Below, piece after piece: positions 20,901 to 35,900 of a stretch of 64,000 nucleotides of DNA. Position 1 is the first letter of the stretch. Each line of letters begins with the position of its first letter. The stretch is from Castor canadensis (taxonomy: Eukaryota; Chordata; Mammalia; Rodentia; Castoridae). The DNA is taken from contig NC_133390.1 of NCBI RefSeq assembly GCF_047511655.1, forward strand, positions 158,903,583 to 158,967,582, read 5' to 3'. The notes under the pieces were generated by a model. That model saw only the letters and a program-made list of their open reading frames with translations. It did no database searches and was not told the DNA's origin. The position numbers and the translations under genes are program-made.

Positions 20901-23900
20901 TCCTGGGCCAGCGTCTGGCTCCATTCCTTTCTGTGCTGCAATAAAGCAGGTTTCTTTCTTTTCATACTTGTTTCTTACAACCCCAGGGAATGCCACATGG
21001 GCAGAGCCTATATCCCATCTCTCTCCCACCACTCTAGTGCCAGTCCAGACTAGATGTTTGGTGACTATTTGGTTTCCTCCTGACATACCCTGCAGGCATG
21101 TGGCAGGAACACAGAGACACTTACCTGCTGAGTTACACAAAGCCAGTCACTCCTCCAACAGTGAATGCCCTTCAGAGGTAGACATTGGGAACTAAAGGAG
21201 GTATTCCTAACCACTTAGGAAAACACCTTGCTCCTGGGTCCCTCAGAAGTGGCAGGTGCCAGTCCTCAGACTCACCTGAAAGATGACTCTGCTGGTTCCT
21301 TCTTCATGACTTGCAGCAGTCGAGTTAATAAGCCCCTCTTCCCATCACACACCAAACTCCTGAAATAAAGATGAGCATGAGTGGCAGATCTAAGAGGTTG
21401 ACAGCGGCCTCTGGGCTGGTCACTCTGCTGGCTTAGGTAGGTAAAAAAAAACATGCAGACATTTCTAAGTCTGTATTGGTGCCCTCATGCTCCACCTTGG
21501 TTCAGAGCCCCAGAGGCTTCCAGAGTCATCAACTGAACAGCTGAGTGTATTCCCACTGGACCTCAGGCCAGCTTTCCCTCCCCAGACCTGCTGGCAAAAG
21601 GCAGAGACACATCTAGAACCAGGCGAAGCTCACAAATGTTGAAGGAAGGGCCAGTGATACAAGTGGGTTTGAGATAGGCCATGACAGAGTTTAACAGATG
21701 GGGCAAAGTCTGTGCCAGTTGTGTAAGGTGCCAAGGTTCTTCCTTCCTTCCTGCTCCAGGTTCAGTTCCAGCTGGGCAGTGGGCAAGTACCCTCACCTCT
21801 AGGCCTCACTTTCTCAGTGTATGAATCAAAGGCTGTAAGTGAGGAAATGACTCAGGCCCCATCATAGAGAAAAGCAGATGGTAAAGCTAGCAGGGGTCTG
21901 GGCCCTGAACGCTCATCAAATACATTCTCTACTTTCATCCCCAAAAGTCATCAAGACAGGATTTATACCCAATTTCATCTGAAATTGAGGCATTCTCCTG
22001 CCTTCAAAAAAAGGTTGGGAAATTATAGCTCTGGTTGCTACATAATGTTCCCGCTACTCTGATTCCTGTGAAATTGTCATCTCATTGTTCTTCTCCAGAA
22101 GATGAGGCAAACATAATCAGGTAACAGGAGTTAACTCTTGGCAGGGGGTGAAGGGGCCTGCTTCTGTTTGCCCTGCTTGGCACACTGCTACCAGCAGGAA
22201 AGGAGTACATCAGCAAAGGTGCTCTGTTCCTGTGACAAGGAGAAGGGACATAACACAGAAGACTTTTGGCAGGTGGCCTCTGTCCCTCATCTGTAGGGAG
22301 GGGGTGATGATGGCACCCCAGGGCTGCTGTGAGACTCAGTGAGAAAAAGCAGGGGGCATCAGTGTCTGGCACACAGGAACCCTCAGGACACTGTAGCTCC
22401 ATGTAAGAAAGGGTAAGTAAGCATACCTGTGTGTGTCTACCTATGAGCCCTATGGCCACAGCTGCCCCACCAAGCTCACCTGTCAGTATTGAGGACAGCT
22501 TCCACCTCAGGGATGTTTGCCTTGAGAGAGATGGCACTGAGTTCATTCAGTTCCTGGTTGTTGAGTAGCAGATACTTATTCCTGAAACAAATGAGTTTGA
22601 GGGGGTAAAGGCTGGGAACTGGGGCTGCTGAGCAGCACTGTACTGGGGCAGGGAGTCAGTCTGCTGCCTGCTTCCTGCAGGCAGAGAAGCTGAGACTCCA
22701 TCAGCACCTCCCCCAGGACTTCTTACTGCTGGCATCAGCATTCACTGAAGGGCACCCTGGGCCTGCCAGCCACATTCACTAACAAGGCACTTAGCATCTC
22801 CAGGTCTTTCTGTTGCCCACTGACCATTCTTTTTTTTTTTTTTGGTGGGGTTTGAACTCAGGACTTCATGCTTGCTAGGCAGGTGCTCTATCACTTGAGC
22901 CATACCTCTAGTCCCCCACTGACCATTTCTATTTGATGTCTCAAAGGACCTGCATCTCTGCATGTCCAATTCCACCTGTCATCCTGCTCCTCAATCTTGG
23001 TCCTGCTGCAGCATTCTCAGCAGCCACATAGTCACATAAGCAGAGGCCTTGTCAGCTATGACATACCCACCTTCCCCTCCAATCCAGGCCTGCCATCACT
23101 TAGGTCCTGTACATAGCACCAGCTTCTTAAACAGTTTCCCATAGGAATCAAGTCCTTACACAACTCCTAGAGTGGTCTTTAGAACAGGAATGTGACCCTG
23201 ACATTCTGTTTAAAATAAGTCCCCTACTTCTTACTAATTTGAAGTATATAATATCTATGACTTTGAATATGACCCACAGGCACTGTGTAGCTAGACCACT
23301 AACTACCTCTGATATGCCTTGAGTCCAGACCCCCTCACTTATACTTCCTGGCCACCCCAGTTTTCCTGACCATGTCAAGCTCCCTCCTGCAGGAACTTCC
23401 GCACACGTGAGGCTTCTGGATAGAACACTTACCCTCTCATGCTGCTTCTTCACCCTATTTGCTACTACTGACATTTCAAGCCTCAGCTGACAAATTACTT
23501 CGACAGGGAAGTCACTAAAGCACCTACTGGCCAGTCAGGACCCCGCTAACTGTCACAGAATCATGCTTGTTCTCCTAACTACTATGCTCCCTTCTGAGAC
23601 TACATCTTTCGTAACAGCAGGGTCTGTGCCTGTTTTCATTCATCATTGTATCCCCCCAAACCTGGCAACAAAAGTGCTAATTTAAGCACTTTTGATGAAA
23701 GCTAGGGACTTAATTCCTCAAAAAACAAATCCCAAAACAAAAGCAAACAAGCAAACAAAAACCCAGTGCATTTTTGTAACCTACTGGTGCCCTAAGCAGA
23801 GACACTCTCATGAGGACCAGTCACACATGGGAAACAAGCTATAAAGCCGAGGCCCCTGGCCACATTTGTTCTCAGGCATGTATTAGCTAATATAATGTTC

Positions 23901-26900
23901 CAAAAATATACACCAACATTTAAAAATCAGAACTTGATCCCCAGCACCAAAATAAATAAATAAAACAAAAAAAACCCAAACCAAAATAACCCCAGGATCT
24001 TTCATATAATTCTTAATTTCTGGCTTTCCTTGGGGGAAAAAAATCAGAAGCTATGCAAAAGTGGGCAAGGTTCCCTGTACACACACAGTTGCTGAAGCTG
24101 ACCTGTAGTCTGTTGTACTAGGTTCCCAAGGTCCCTGCCATAATGCCAAGGTCAAGGGGCAACTTATTGTTCCCTGAATGTACATTTTCTTGGACATTCT
24201 CCATCAAAGATTGAAAAATAAAAATGAGAAGGCAGAATGTATCTGAAGAAAAATGGGAGAAGAGTACATCTTGTTATGGAGGGAAGAACCCCCCATGTGT
24301 TCAGTTGGTGGCTCTGCCTGTCTGAGGTTCAGAGGCCAGTTAGTGGAGGGATGTGTTGGTTCCAGGGTAATGAGGAGCAACTTCCATCTTACCCTTAGGG
24401 CAGTCGTGAGGACTGAGAGAAAGCTCAGCACCTGGCAGGAAAGCAAACTAGACAAATGATAGCTCTTACTTCAGGACCAAAGAAGTACAGTCACATTTGA
24501 TCACATGAAGGAGACGGGGGCTCTCAATAGCTCCCATGTTCTCCTCCTGAGCAGAGGTCAGTGACAGGACAAGGAGAGAGACCTTTGAAAGACACCCCAA
24601 CAACCCCCCTGCAGGGACAGACGTACTTACTCGTGGTGGTCGCTGAAACTCTGGAGAAGCCTCAAAAACTGGATCTTTAAGGTGATGTCCTAAAATATAT
24701 GTTAAAACCACAGCAGTCACAGTGTTCCCAAATAAGAGGAAGCCAAGGCTCCGGTGAGAACCTGGGAATGTCATTCTGCTTCTCTGAGCCTCTGTCTTTA
24801 TGTATAATGAGAACTTTTCTTTAGTTGGAAAACTACGTGGTCAAACCTCCACATACAACTGATGACAAGTCAAACTTATGCACATACTTCCTGGAAAACA
24901 TCCCCACATACTGGATTAAAAATCACCAAAATTCTTTTAAATGTGATGTTTAATTCCTAAGTTAGAAGGGGAAACTTGTAGAAATGAGAAATGCAGAAAA
25001 GCCTGAGTCCAGATACTGGTGCTAAGGGTGGTGTGTGGAGTAGGAAGGGAAGCCTTGTCACATCAGGGCTGGGATTCCAATGATCTGCTATGACCACACA
25101 GAGCCTTGGGTCTATGCAAAAAGCTACGCTGTGGATCAGAGAGCTAGCAAAGAAGCCTGTCTGCCCAAGGGCACCTGATGGGAGCCTCTTAGAAGTGGAA
25201 ACCCAGGCTCACCCTATTAGAGCAGTAGGGCGAAAACATTAAATATGAAAACTGGCACTGGGACAGATGTACTCCTTAAAGTACCTGGCAGACAAAAGCA
25301 AATTGCCCTGTAGAAACACTTCCAGGGCTGAGGTTACACAGATCCCCAGGGAAAGCAAGACCCACTAAAGATGGCCTTTCTACAAACATTACATACTTTT
25401 ATTTGAAGTATGTAATGTTTTATTTGAAGTATGTATGTAGTATTTTATTTGAAGACCCAAATAAAAGCTTTGGTACCCCATGAGCAACTGAAAGAGATTA
25501 TAAGAGAATAAGTAACAAACTAGTAAAGAGATAACATATAGCAGAGGATACAAGACATTCACATGACAAATGTGAATATGACCAGAAAAACCAAGTAGTT
25601 TTTTAGGTCTTGTCTCGGGTTGGTACCAGTGGGATGGGGGAGGATATAATGAAAGGGTGCAGGAGGGTGAATATGGTGAAATATTATTTACTCATGTATG
25701 AAAATGGAAAAATGAGACCTGTTGAAACTATTCCAGAAATGGGGGGAAGAGGGGATAAAGGAGAATAATGAAGAAGATGAATTCATCTATGATATATTTT
25801 AAGAACTTTTGTAAATGTCACAATGTATCCCCTGTACAATAACAACAACAAAAAAAAGCAGTTTTTGAAAAAGAGCCAGACAGAATTCTAGAAATGCAAA
25901 ATATATTCTCTAGCAATTAAAAACTCAAATGGCTGGGCACAGTGGCTCACATCTGTAGTCCTAGCTACTCAGGAGGTAGAGATCAGAAAGATCATGATTC
26001 GAGGCCAGCCTGGGCAAAAATTTGAGAGACCCCATCTCAACCAATAGCTGGGCATGATGGCACATGTCTGTCATCTCAGCTAGGAGATTAACATTAATAG
26101 AACTGCTGTCTAGGCCAGCCTAGGCATAAATGTGAGATCCTATTTGAAAAACAACTAAAGTAAAAAGGCCTGGATGCATGGTTCAAGTGGTAGAGCATGT
26201 GCATAACTAGATAAAGATCTTGGGTTAAAAAAAACAAAAACAAAAATCAAACAAACAAAAGACTCAAATGGACAGACTAAAAGGGAGTCTGTCCCCAAGG
26301 TCAAAGGGAGAAATGGTAAAGTGGGAGGCAGGACACTAAGTCCCCAGAATGCAGAGGTCAGGGGGCCCTGTGGCTGTACCATATTTGGAGGTCCCAGAGC
26401 ACTTTACCTCCCAAGCCACTGGGCAGGCCACTACCTGAGCCAACAGACTTATGATCTGCCTTTTCTTTACAAGAAAACAGGCTCAGAGACTCAGTGACTT
26501 ATTCAAGCTCTCCCAACAAGCTGAGTGGCAAAAGGCCCCCAACTCCCAGGTCAGTGCTCTGTCCAGGGCATTGTGGGACACACAAAGTAGAGGAGAGCTC
26601 TTGGTCTCAAAAAAGCTAGGACCATTAGTGATGCATGGTGCCTAGAGGCAAACCCAGTATCAGAGGACAAAACACCACATGAGGGAAAATCTGATGTTAG
26701 GTATGGGAATGGTGGCCCTGCCTAGAGGGAAGTGAGACCTCCACGTCAGAGGTGTAAAGGGCCCAAGGTGGGGAACCCCTTAAAAGAGATTTCTACAAGG
26801 TGGAAGATGTGGTACAGATCCTGCCAGTTATGGGATCATAAAACATGACTTTCAGTTTTTACTGTATTTTCAAGAGCAAGGTCACAAGGTCAGCAGCAGG

Positions 26901-29900
26901 TCTCAAAACTACTACTTGTAGCAAATAAAGTCACAAATGTCCCCGGGGTCCCTTGCTTACAGGGCTGCAGTCACAGTTCTGGTTGTGACCATGGAGGACA
27001 AGGGCAGATGCTGAATGTTTCCTCCAAATCAGCTTGTCAAACAAATTATTGAGTCCAGGGATCAGCTTGAACTCGGCAATCATCCTGTGGACCTGGATGG
27101 GCAGAAAGGGAGAAGCATTGAGACCAATATGTTTCCAAAATTCAATAAAACCTCATGCTCTACACAGACAACCATCTTCAGGATGAAGAAAGCAACAGTC
27201 AGTATGAAGTGCTGAAGAAAACATCCACACAGCCTGTGTCCCTGACAATATATAAATACCTTTTTACTTTGCTCATTACCTCTCACTACTTATAAGTCAC
27301 ACTGTGTGGAAGGACCTAGCTTAATAGGATGAGTTTTGGATTTAGATAGTCCTGGATTTACTCTTAGCTCCACCATACGTGAATTCTGTCATCTTTTTCC
27401 TCCTCATATCATTAGGATGAAAATATGCCTTTGCACTAGAAAACATTTCAACTGGAGACAAGATAACAAATACTAAAAAGCAAAACTGTAATGATCCTAG
27501 AAAAATGTTATGTGAAAACTTAAAAAAAAAAAAAAAAAAGCCAAGAGTAGGAAAGCTTTTCTAAAGTTTTATAGGAAACCTAGAAGCCAAGAAAGAAGTT
27601 TTTAACATTCTCCATGGCAAAACTCATAATAAGCTGTATGTACGGAAATATCACAATGAAATTTCTCACTTTGTGCAATTAATATGTGTTAATAAAAATG
27701 GTTTAAAAAGCTGAGCATGGTGGTACACACCTGTAATCTCAGTTATGTGGGAGGCATAGGTAGGAGGACTTTGATTTGAGACCCTATCTGAAAAATAACT
27801 CTATTTATTAGGAGGCAGAGATAGGAGGATCATGGTTTGAGGCCAGTCCGGGCAAACAGTTTATGAGACCGTATTTCAAATACCCAATACACACACACAC
27901 ACACATACACACACACTCAAAAGGGCTGGCAGAGTGGCTGAAGTGGTAGAGCACCTGCCTAGCAAGCATGACGCCTAAGTTCAAACTCTAGTATTACCAA
28001 ACAAAACAAAACAAAACAAAAAAAAAACCTAACTTTTTTTTGAGTGTGACTCAAGGCCTGCTAAGATAAGCACAAGGCCCTAAGTACAGTACCCAAATAC
28101 TGTAAAATAATAATAATAATAATAATAATAAAAAATTAAAATACTTCGAGGTCAGCCTGGGCTACACAATAAGCAAAGTCATGAGTCAAACATGACAAAT
28201 GGAGAACATATACTGGCAACTTATGTCACAGGCAGAAAAAATTTCCTATATAAGGAGTCCTATAAATCTCTTAAGACAAAAAAAACTGCTTCCACAGGGG
28301 GGCAAAATGGAGAAAGGATATAGATTAGGAATTAGAAAAAGTTTTAAAATATATCCAAGGAGATCAACCTACTGTTAACAGAAATTCAAATCCCAACCAA
28401 TTTTTTGCTTTTTCAGATAAGCAAAGGAGACAAAATTTTATCTGCCTTTGGCATCAATTTGGTGATTTGGGCACCAGACAGGTTCACATGTTGCTGGAGG
28501 AGAGCATATTAGTACCACCCACACAGGGAGGACAGTTTAGCAATATCTTCAAAAATTACAAATCCAGGCTGGTGGTGTGGCTAAAGTGGCAGAGTGCCTG
28601 CCTAGTAAGCACAAAGTAGTTCTGCCAAAAAGTTAAAAATTAGCAGTTCTTTTTCCTATATATTAGTTTTTTAAATATGGAAGAGGTATAAAAAGAAGTT
28701 TAATAATCAAATAAAGGCAAACTATTTTCATCTGTTGATATCTTAAAAAATTACAAACCCATATTCCACTTGATCAGCAATTCTTTTATTCCCCAAAACA
28801 GATATATCCTATACTTCCATCATGGGGATTAATTAAACAAATGATGGTACATCCAAATGACTGGACAAATGGCACCAGTATCAAAGTCTTTTCCATGTAC
28901 TGAGTTGAATAATTGCTGAGATTATATATATATCTATATCTATGTGTGTGTATACATATATATGTACACATACACTTTTTTGGGGGAGTGGTACTAGAAA
29001 TTTGAACTCAGGACTGTACTTGCTAGCTAGGTGCTCTACTAGTTAAGCAATACCTCAGCCCACAGACATATATTAACAAATCAAGTGTGTACATGCTCTA
29101 TTTGACTGTGAAAAAAATTGCATTTGCTTTTACAGCATAAAATATCTCAAAAGGATATACTAACAACTGGTGAAATTAGCTGCTTCATGGAATACTGAAG
29201 ATCAAAGGGAAGACAGGCTTCACAGATACTAATTTATATCAACGATGAGAATTATTTGCCTATTATTATTATTTACATAATATGAAACATGACTGCCTAT
29301 TACATAGTTGGTCAGAGAATGTATGTGTGATAAGAGAATAGTCCCTCTCAGTTATTGCTGCTCTACAGGGCAGGGAAGTTCACCAAGACCAGCCTGAGCG
29401 AGGTTGGCCAGGGAAACGCCACTTAACCCAGGTGTCTTACCCTAAGCTCTGTCTGTCTCTTTCCAACCCTCCACCAGCATCATAAACCATGGGAAACCAA
29501 ATCTGACAAAGGCATTGCCTGCAACCTCCACTCCTGTAAACATGCACAGGCAATTGAAATCTGACAGAACGAGGGTCAATGTGAAATGATATCTGCTCTG
29601 CTGCCTATGCCTCTACTGATAAACTCAGCCTGGTCTACCTTGCCCTGCTTAACTGGGAGTTGGAAGGTGAGGCTGACACCTATGGCAGTTACTGCGTGTC
29701 TTCCTGTCTTATTCCAAACCCTAAGCTCTGCCAAGGGCACACTGCAATGGCTCCCAAAATTCATCCAGTCCAATGGCCTCCTTGTACCAATAAGAAGCCT
29801 AGGCTCAAGATTAGGGCTGAGAGCACAGTGGTGCACTACAGTCTCAGTTACTAGGGAAGCTGAGGTAGGATGATCACTTGAGCGCAGGAGTTTGAGTCTA

Positions 29901-32900
29901 GTCTGAGCAACATAATGAGGTCCTATCTCAAAATAAAAAGATTAGAAAAGAGGGGCTTTCTGAGGCAGACCTGGACCTGATTCTGGGTCTCTTGAAGTCC
30001 AGGTCAGTAGTAGGTTTGAAGTTTCCTTTTTCTTGTGGGGAGGTGTGCAGAGCTGGGGTTTAAATTTTAAACTCAGGGCTCGACACTTAAGCTGTGCCTC
30101 CACCCCTTTCTGCTTTCAGTTATTTTTCAGATAGAGTCTTGTGCTCTTTCCCCCTGGGTGGCCTCAGACTGCAGTCCTCCAACTTATGCCTCCCTCTAAG
30201 CTGTAATTACAGATGTGTACCTCCATGTCCAGCTTGTTTGTTGAGATGGGGTGGGGGAGTTGCCTCACTAACTTTTTGACTGGGCTGGCCTTGAATTGAG
30301 ATCCTCCAAACCTCTGTCTCTCAAGTAGTTGGGATTATAGGCACATACCACTACGCTCAGCTGATATTTCTTCTATGCTACTTTCCTTTTCTGTTGAAAA
30401 TACTAGTTTTCTTCACCTGTCTAGCCAATTTTATTAGTCAAATGCATCATTTCTACTCTCAGGTCTAGCCCCTTGGTTGACTTCCCATGGGATGGTAGAA
30501 AGCAAGCAAGGGGTCAGAACAGATGCCACTCTACCACAGGAGGCAGGCATGAGCATTCAGGCTTTAGGGCCGTCACCTCTGGGCTCATGAGTTAACTCTG
30601 TGACCTTAGGCAATGTTCTTTGAGTCTTAGTCCCTTAAAGGATTATGGAAAACAATGGAGCTGTTGAAAGGGCTCAAGGAGGTAATGTTGGAGAAAGTTC
30701 AAGGCACCAGGGGGAAATATCTATTATACTGATTAGTGCCAGAGGAATGAAACTTAAGGCACTGCGCAAGTGCTTCCAGTCTTACGACCTCAATTTGGAT
30801 AAGACTAGTCAGAGAACTTGTACATTAACAAGAAGGCCACTTTAAGGAGGAAGACTTCCTTGAAGCCTGGTCAAGGAAACCCTTCCCCTGCTTACCTAGT
30901 CTGGACAGGATCCGTGAACCTCTTGTTCCCACAGTGGCTGGCACACAGTAAATGGTTACTGTACCACAAGAGTGTGCTGACACAATGCTGGTTCTCAGTG
31001 GAGCTGTATTTCAAAGGTGCCAGCAGTCCCTTCTCAACAAAGCAGTGATGTTCTATAGTTTACCTGAGACCACACTGACTCACAGCAACCTGACAACAGG
31101 AAGGCTCAGGGAATAGAAGACACAGGGCAGTGGCACTTAAATCTTGGCTCTCCCAATGCCTGGCCTTTGAAAGCCCAGCCCATTTTGTACTCTTGTTTTC
31201 TTAAGCATCAAGTGTGGGGAGAGAAGGGTTCTCCTACCTGCTGTGTAACTTACCAAACATCTGAAAATTCAAATGTGAATAATGGTGAAAATGCCTCATA
31301 AAAGTAAAAGCATTTAACACATGAGTCGACACCACAATTTTTTTTATAAGAAATGTTCTTCACTGAAGAAAGCAGCACCAGCATGGGATGCAAGCATGGG
31401 CCCCTATCATGTAGAGGGCTCCCAAAGTTACTCTTGCAGCCCTGACCTCTCCCCACCTTTAGCTGAGGTAATGCAAGTGCCAACTGGAACAGACACCTCA
31501 AACCTACTTTGTCAACAATGCACTCCTCATCTTTCTTTCAAGCCTACTCTCCACTCCTCACCTCTAGTCTTAACCGTCTTAATAATCCACTCTCCTGCTT
31601 GCTTAGGCCAGAAAACTTGGGAGTCCATTCTTAACTCCTCTCCTCTCTTATGCAAACCATTAGCAAATCCCATCTGCTCCATCTACAAAATATGTCCAGA
31701 ATGCAGCCACTTCCCACCAGTCCCCTTCAACCATGGTGCTGGCTCCTAGATACTACCTTTGGCTCAATTAATCCCCAAGGGGTCTCCCTACTCCCATTCT
31801 TGTTGTTTCCAATCTTTCACACAGCAGCCAAAGGAACAACTTCTCACTGTACTCAGAATAAAAACCGGAGTCTTTTAAATAGCCTTTGACAGCCCAATGC
31901 AAGCTGGCCCCTGACTCCTCAGTCCTCCTTTCCAGTCATCCAGTCCAGTTTCCTTTTCATGCCAGCAACTACGAGGCCCACTCCCACCTCAGAGGCATTG
32001 CTCCCTCTAGCTGGGAGGCTGCCTCAGACCTTGGCATGCCTGGGTCCCTCACTTTCCTCAGGACATCCCTATTCCAAAGTCCTGGTCATCCTACCTAAAA
32101 CTGTTCTTCATTACTACAAAGGGGTTAATTGCACGTCTGCCATCCAGAGTTGTTCTGACAGTCCAGTGCCTGACTGAGAAAGATGCACGAGGGTTGTTGA
32201 ATGTCCAGCCTTTCCTCCTAGACGTCTACCCTCTCTGCATGCCTAGTTTCTTTCCTAGGAGGGTGGTGTAGTCAGGAGACAACTACTTCTCATCAGTCTT
32301 GAGGAGATTTCCAAGCCCCCTTTCTCTCATTAGGTTATGGGACTATTATGGCTTGGATATGAAATATCCTCAAAGACTCGGTCCCATAGTAGTGTTCAGA
32401 GGTGATTGGATCATGGGGGGGCTCTAACTTCATGAGTGGATTAATCTATTCATGAATTCATAGCTGATTTGACTACTGGAGGTGGGGCCTAGTTGGAAAG
32501 AGTAGATCACTGGTCCCTTCCTGTTCCCCTCCATTCCTAGCTGCCATGAGGTAAGCAATTTTGCTCTGCCATGCCCTTCAGTTATGATGTTCTGTCTTAA
32601 CAAAGATTCAAAAAACAATGAAGCCAGATGACCATGGACTTAAACCTCTGAAACTGAGCTGAAATAACATTTTCCCTTTTTTTTTGATGGTACTGGGGTT
32701 TGAATTCAGGTAGTCAGGCCCTTTATCACTAGAAAACTAACACGCAGACCTTGCCCCTCCCACCTGTTTCAAGGTTCAGGAAACTCCAGGACATCTGGAA
32801 CTCCCACATTTTCCCAGGTTTTATAAGTGGACACAGCTCTGGGCCCTGTCCCACCATTATGAGTCCACATCAGATTGGAAACTCTTTCAATGCATTACCA

Positions 32901-35900
32901 GTCCTGTCTTTATTCTTAATCTTATTGAAATAAGATGCCTGCTCCTGGCCCTGTGTACCAATGCTGCCTAGGAATTCTGCTACATCAAGGTGCAAAGGAA
33001 CGACTCTAAGCTCTGAATCAGTCTGGTTTCCTTATGAGAAGGAAAACACCACATAGATTTGCTGGGCTAGACTGAGCACCATCCTAAGAGAAGGCCTGAG
33101 GGAGGTGTACCTGGCACACCACAGCCAGGAGCATTTGCTCCTAGCTCTCCCATTCTGAGTTGCTGGGGAAGTACCCACCTGGTTTCGCTGACGCCCCATC
33201 AGCAGTACACAGAGGACATAGAGCACTTCCAGTTTGTACATGATCTCGTGCATAATCTTCATCGATTGGGGCAGCTGGGTTCTGGCTGAAGTGTGCGGCA
33301 GCCCATTTTCCTCAGAGGTGCCTGGAGTAGGGAACACAGTAGAGGCTGACACAGCCCCCAGGAGAGGTGTTAGTCACAGCTCGTGAGGAAAAACATTCTG
33401 CTCTCAAAGCTGCCATGAACAGAGCCATTAGACTAGGGCCAAAACTTTGAAAGCCACAAAACTCCCTCAAACCACCCCCCTCACCCCCCACCATGGAGCC
33501 TGGCAAGCTTAGGAACGTTCCATGAGGGCACCCTGCTGATGGCTTGAGATGGATCATTTTGGAAGATCACCCATCTGCCAAGGAAGAACCATCTAAATCT
33601 TTCTAAGTCTCAACTTCCTAAAGCAAACCGGGTTTCATAACTGGTAACAGAGAGAGAGATGAACATTACCGATCAGTAGATTTCATTTTTCCTAATCTCA
33701 TCATCACTAATGCAGCAGGTAAGTGAAATGTATGGGACACTTGATACGTGTCTGGCATTGTACTTGAGTTGCAGGTAACCTGATTCATTTACCATACTTC
33801 TTGGTTAACAACAACAAAAAAATAAAACCTCTGTGGATTCAGATCACAGAGGAAGGAGTGTACCCTTTGGAAAGCAGGAGAGAAAACACAACAGAGGGAA
33901 TGACAACTTTCTGGCTGTATGACTGGCCAAGTTACCTCCTCATCGGAGCACAACAAAAGCCAACCACCAAATTCTTAGGAAACCTCAGTCATCACGAGGT
34001 CTATTTAAAGAGGGCACTGGCCAGATTCATGAGAGGCTGAGTGACCTTGGGAGACTTACTTTCTCACAAGTTCCTCATCTTTAAGGCAAAAGGATGAATC
34101 ATGAACTGCTAAGATCCTTTCAAACTGGTATTCAACCTGTTGCCCTGGAGGCCTTTTGCAAAGGCCAGAACTATGTGGTACAGAGTAGTTAAAATATATT
34201 CAGGGAAGGTTCACTCAGGAGGCATGGTGATTTCTGCAGTTGTCATGAAATAAGAACCTAACCTAGCACTGGCAGAGTGGCTCAAGTGGTAGAGTGTCTG
34301 CCACTTGTCAAGCATGAAGGTCCTGAGTTCAAACTCCAGTACTGCTCAGGTAGGCTAAAATTAGGGAAAATTTGGAACTCATAGAAAAATTTAACACTTC
34401 AAATTGGCTGCTCTGGCTCAGGGACTGCTCTCACCTGGCTGGGAACCACTCATTCCCTTTCCCGCTCATTGATTATTGGATGGGAATCACCTAGTTCCTC
34501 CCCGCCCATTGATTACTGTAAATTTTACAAGCACCAGGAAAAGAGAAGCACACCTTCTGGTCTCCAGATTCCACCTGATCCATATCATGCTCCCTTTTGT
34601 ACTTCCCTTTCCTAACTTTTAATAAACTCCATTAACACCACATGTCCTGTGATAGATTCTTCCCCGAAGGACACAAAGAACTTGGAAGTCTTCTGATCAC
34701 AGACTGCACCAGTGCTGGTAACATTTGAGCGAGCCAGACAGAAGTTAAAAGTTAAGGCCTCAAGGTGTCCCTCTACCCACTACTTTGGAGCCAAGCATCA
34801 CACCTCGGACTTGCTCCGAGGCCCTGAGGTCGCAGGCCCTGGTGGATGGACAATATTAACCATGTTGTCCCCATCTCCTGACGTGTGGGCCTCTCTCAGC
34901 GCATCAGTGTCTTGCCCCAGAGCATTCAGTTGGGAGATGCAAGGATGTGCTGCATTAGCCCACCCCCATGTGGCATGAGGCGTGAGGAACCTATGCAGCC
35001 CCACAATCCACCACTGTGGATGTGTTCTGGTAGACACACAGCCAGGTTGGGTGGAACTATGGGGGTGGCCAGTGCCACAGTTTAGCCATGACAGCTGCTG
35101 TTCCAAGCCTCAGGCTGGACTCCTCTTTCCTGGGCTGCCATGCTTCTGCACCCTTCTCTTTTCTCCTTCCCTTCCCCTCTCCTCTCTCTCTGACCCCCAA
35201 GCCCAAACAGCTATGTGGCCAGGAGGCATGCTAGCCATGGTGGCTGTCTCCCCAGACACTCGAGCAGGATCCCTCTAACCTGTCCCCTGCTATCGGTTGT
35301 CAGACAGGGTCTTGGAGGGCTAGTGAGGGGCATGCCCCACCTGACTGGCCCCAGGCCTTAAACTGCCTTCAGAAGTGTGCATTGATGGTTCTTGCATCCA
35401 GCAGGAGAAGATTCAGTTTAAGTGTCAGTAAAGTTTGTTGGGAAGGGAATACACTTCTAACAGACTAAAAGCAGGTTGTCTCTAAAGTGAGAACAATGGG
35501 GTCAGGTTTTAAGGTTGAAATATTTACTTAGAAACTTTTAATTTTGGGTCCTTTTGGCCCCTGGAGTGATTTTCTGAGTTGGGGGTCATTGTTTTATTAA
35601 AAGAGACATTGAGTAACTTACTAGTTCCTGCTCTAATTGACAGAGAATTTCTGACTAAAATTCCTAACCTTTCCTCTGTCTAGCTCCCAGGTTTGGGTCT
35701 TTATTTTGTTAAATTCACTTGTGGAAACCTTCCTTCTCCATGTTTAAGATGTGGATTACTCTTGGGTAGAGAGCGAGTTAAGCGAGTTAATTAGTGTCTA
35801 ACTTTAGAACTTCTTGTTCTCTAAACTCTAGTTATCTGATCTTAAAAAGAGATTAGTAGAGTTGGGAATTTAAAATGATTTCTTCCTGTCTTCCTCTCAT

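Larger units (their letters stand above)
24690..26960 (-). other. TRPC4AP intron with L1 tail and composite SINE
   Basis: 2.27 kb. Contains an L1 3' end (about 25,615-25,858), a composite SINE (25,932-26,261) and palindromic AT-rich repeats of tttatttgaagtatgtaat type near 25,395-25,455. Confidence 0.6.
27093..33178 (-). other. TRPC4AP intron, 6.1 kb, repeat-rich
   Basis: Holds an L1 3' remnant, two composite SINEs, tRNA-type and B1 SINEs, microsatellites, MIR and an LTR-like repeat, listed separately. 31,500-32,110 looks like an ancient mammalian dispersed repeat of unassigned family. No coding signal. Confidence 0.6.
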
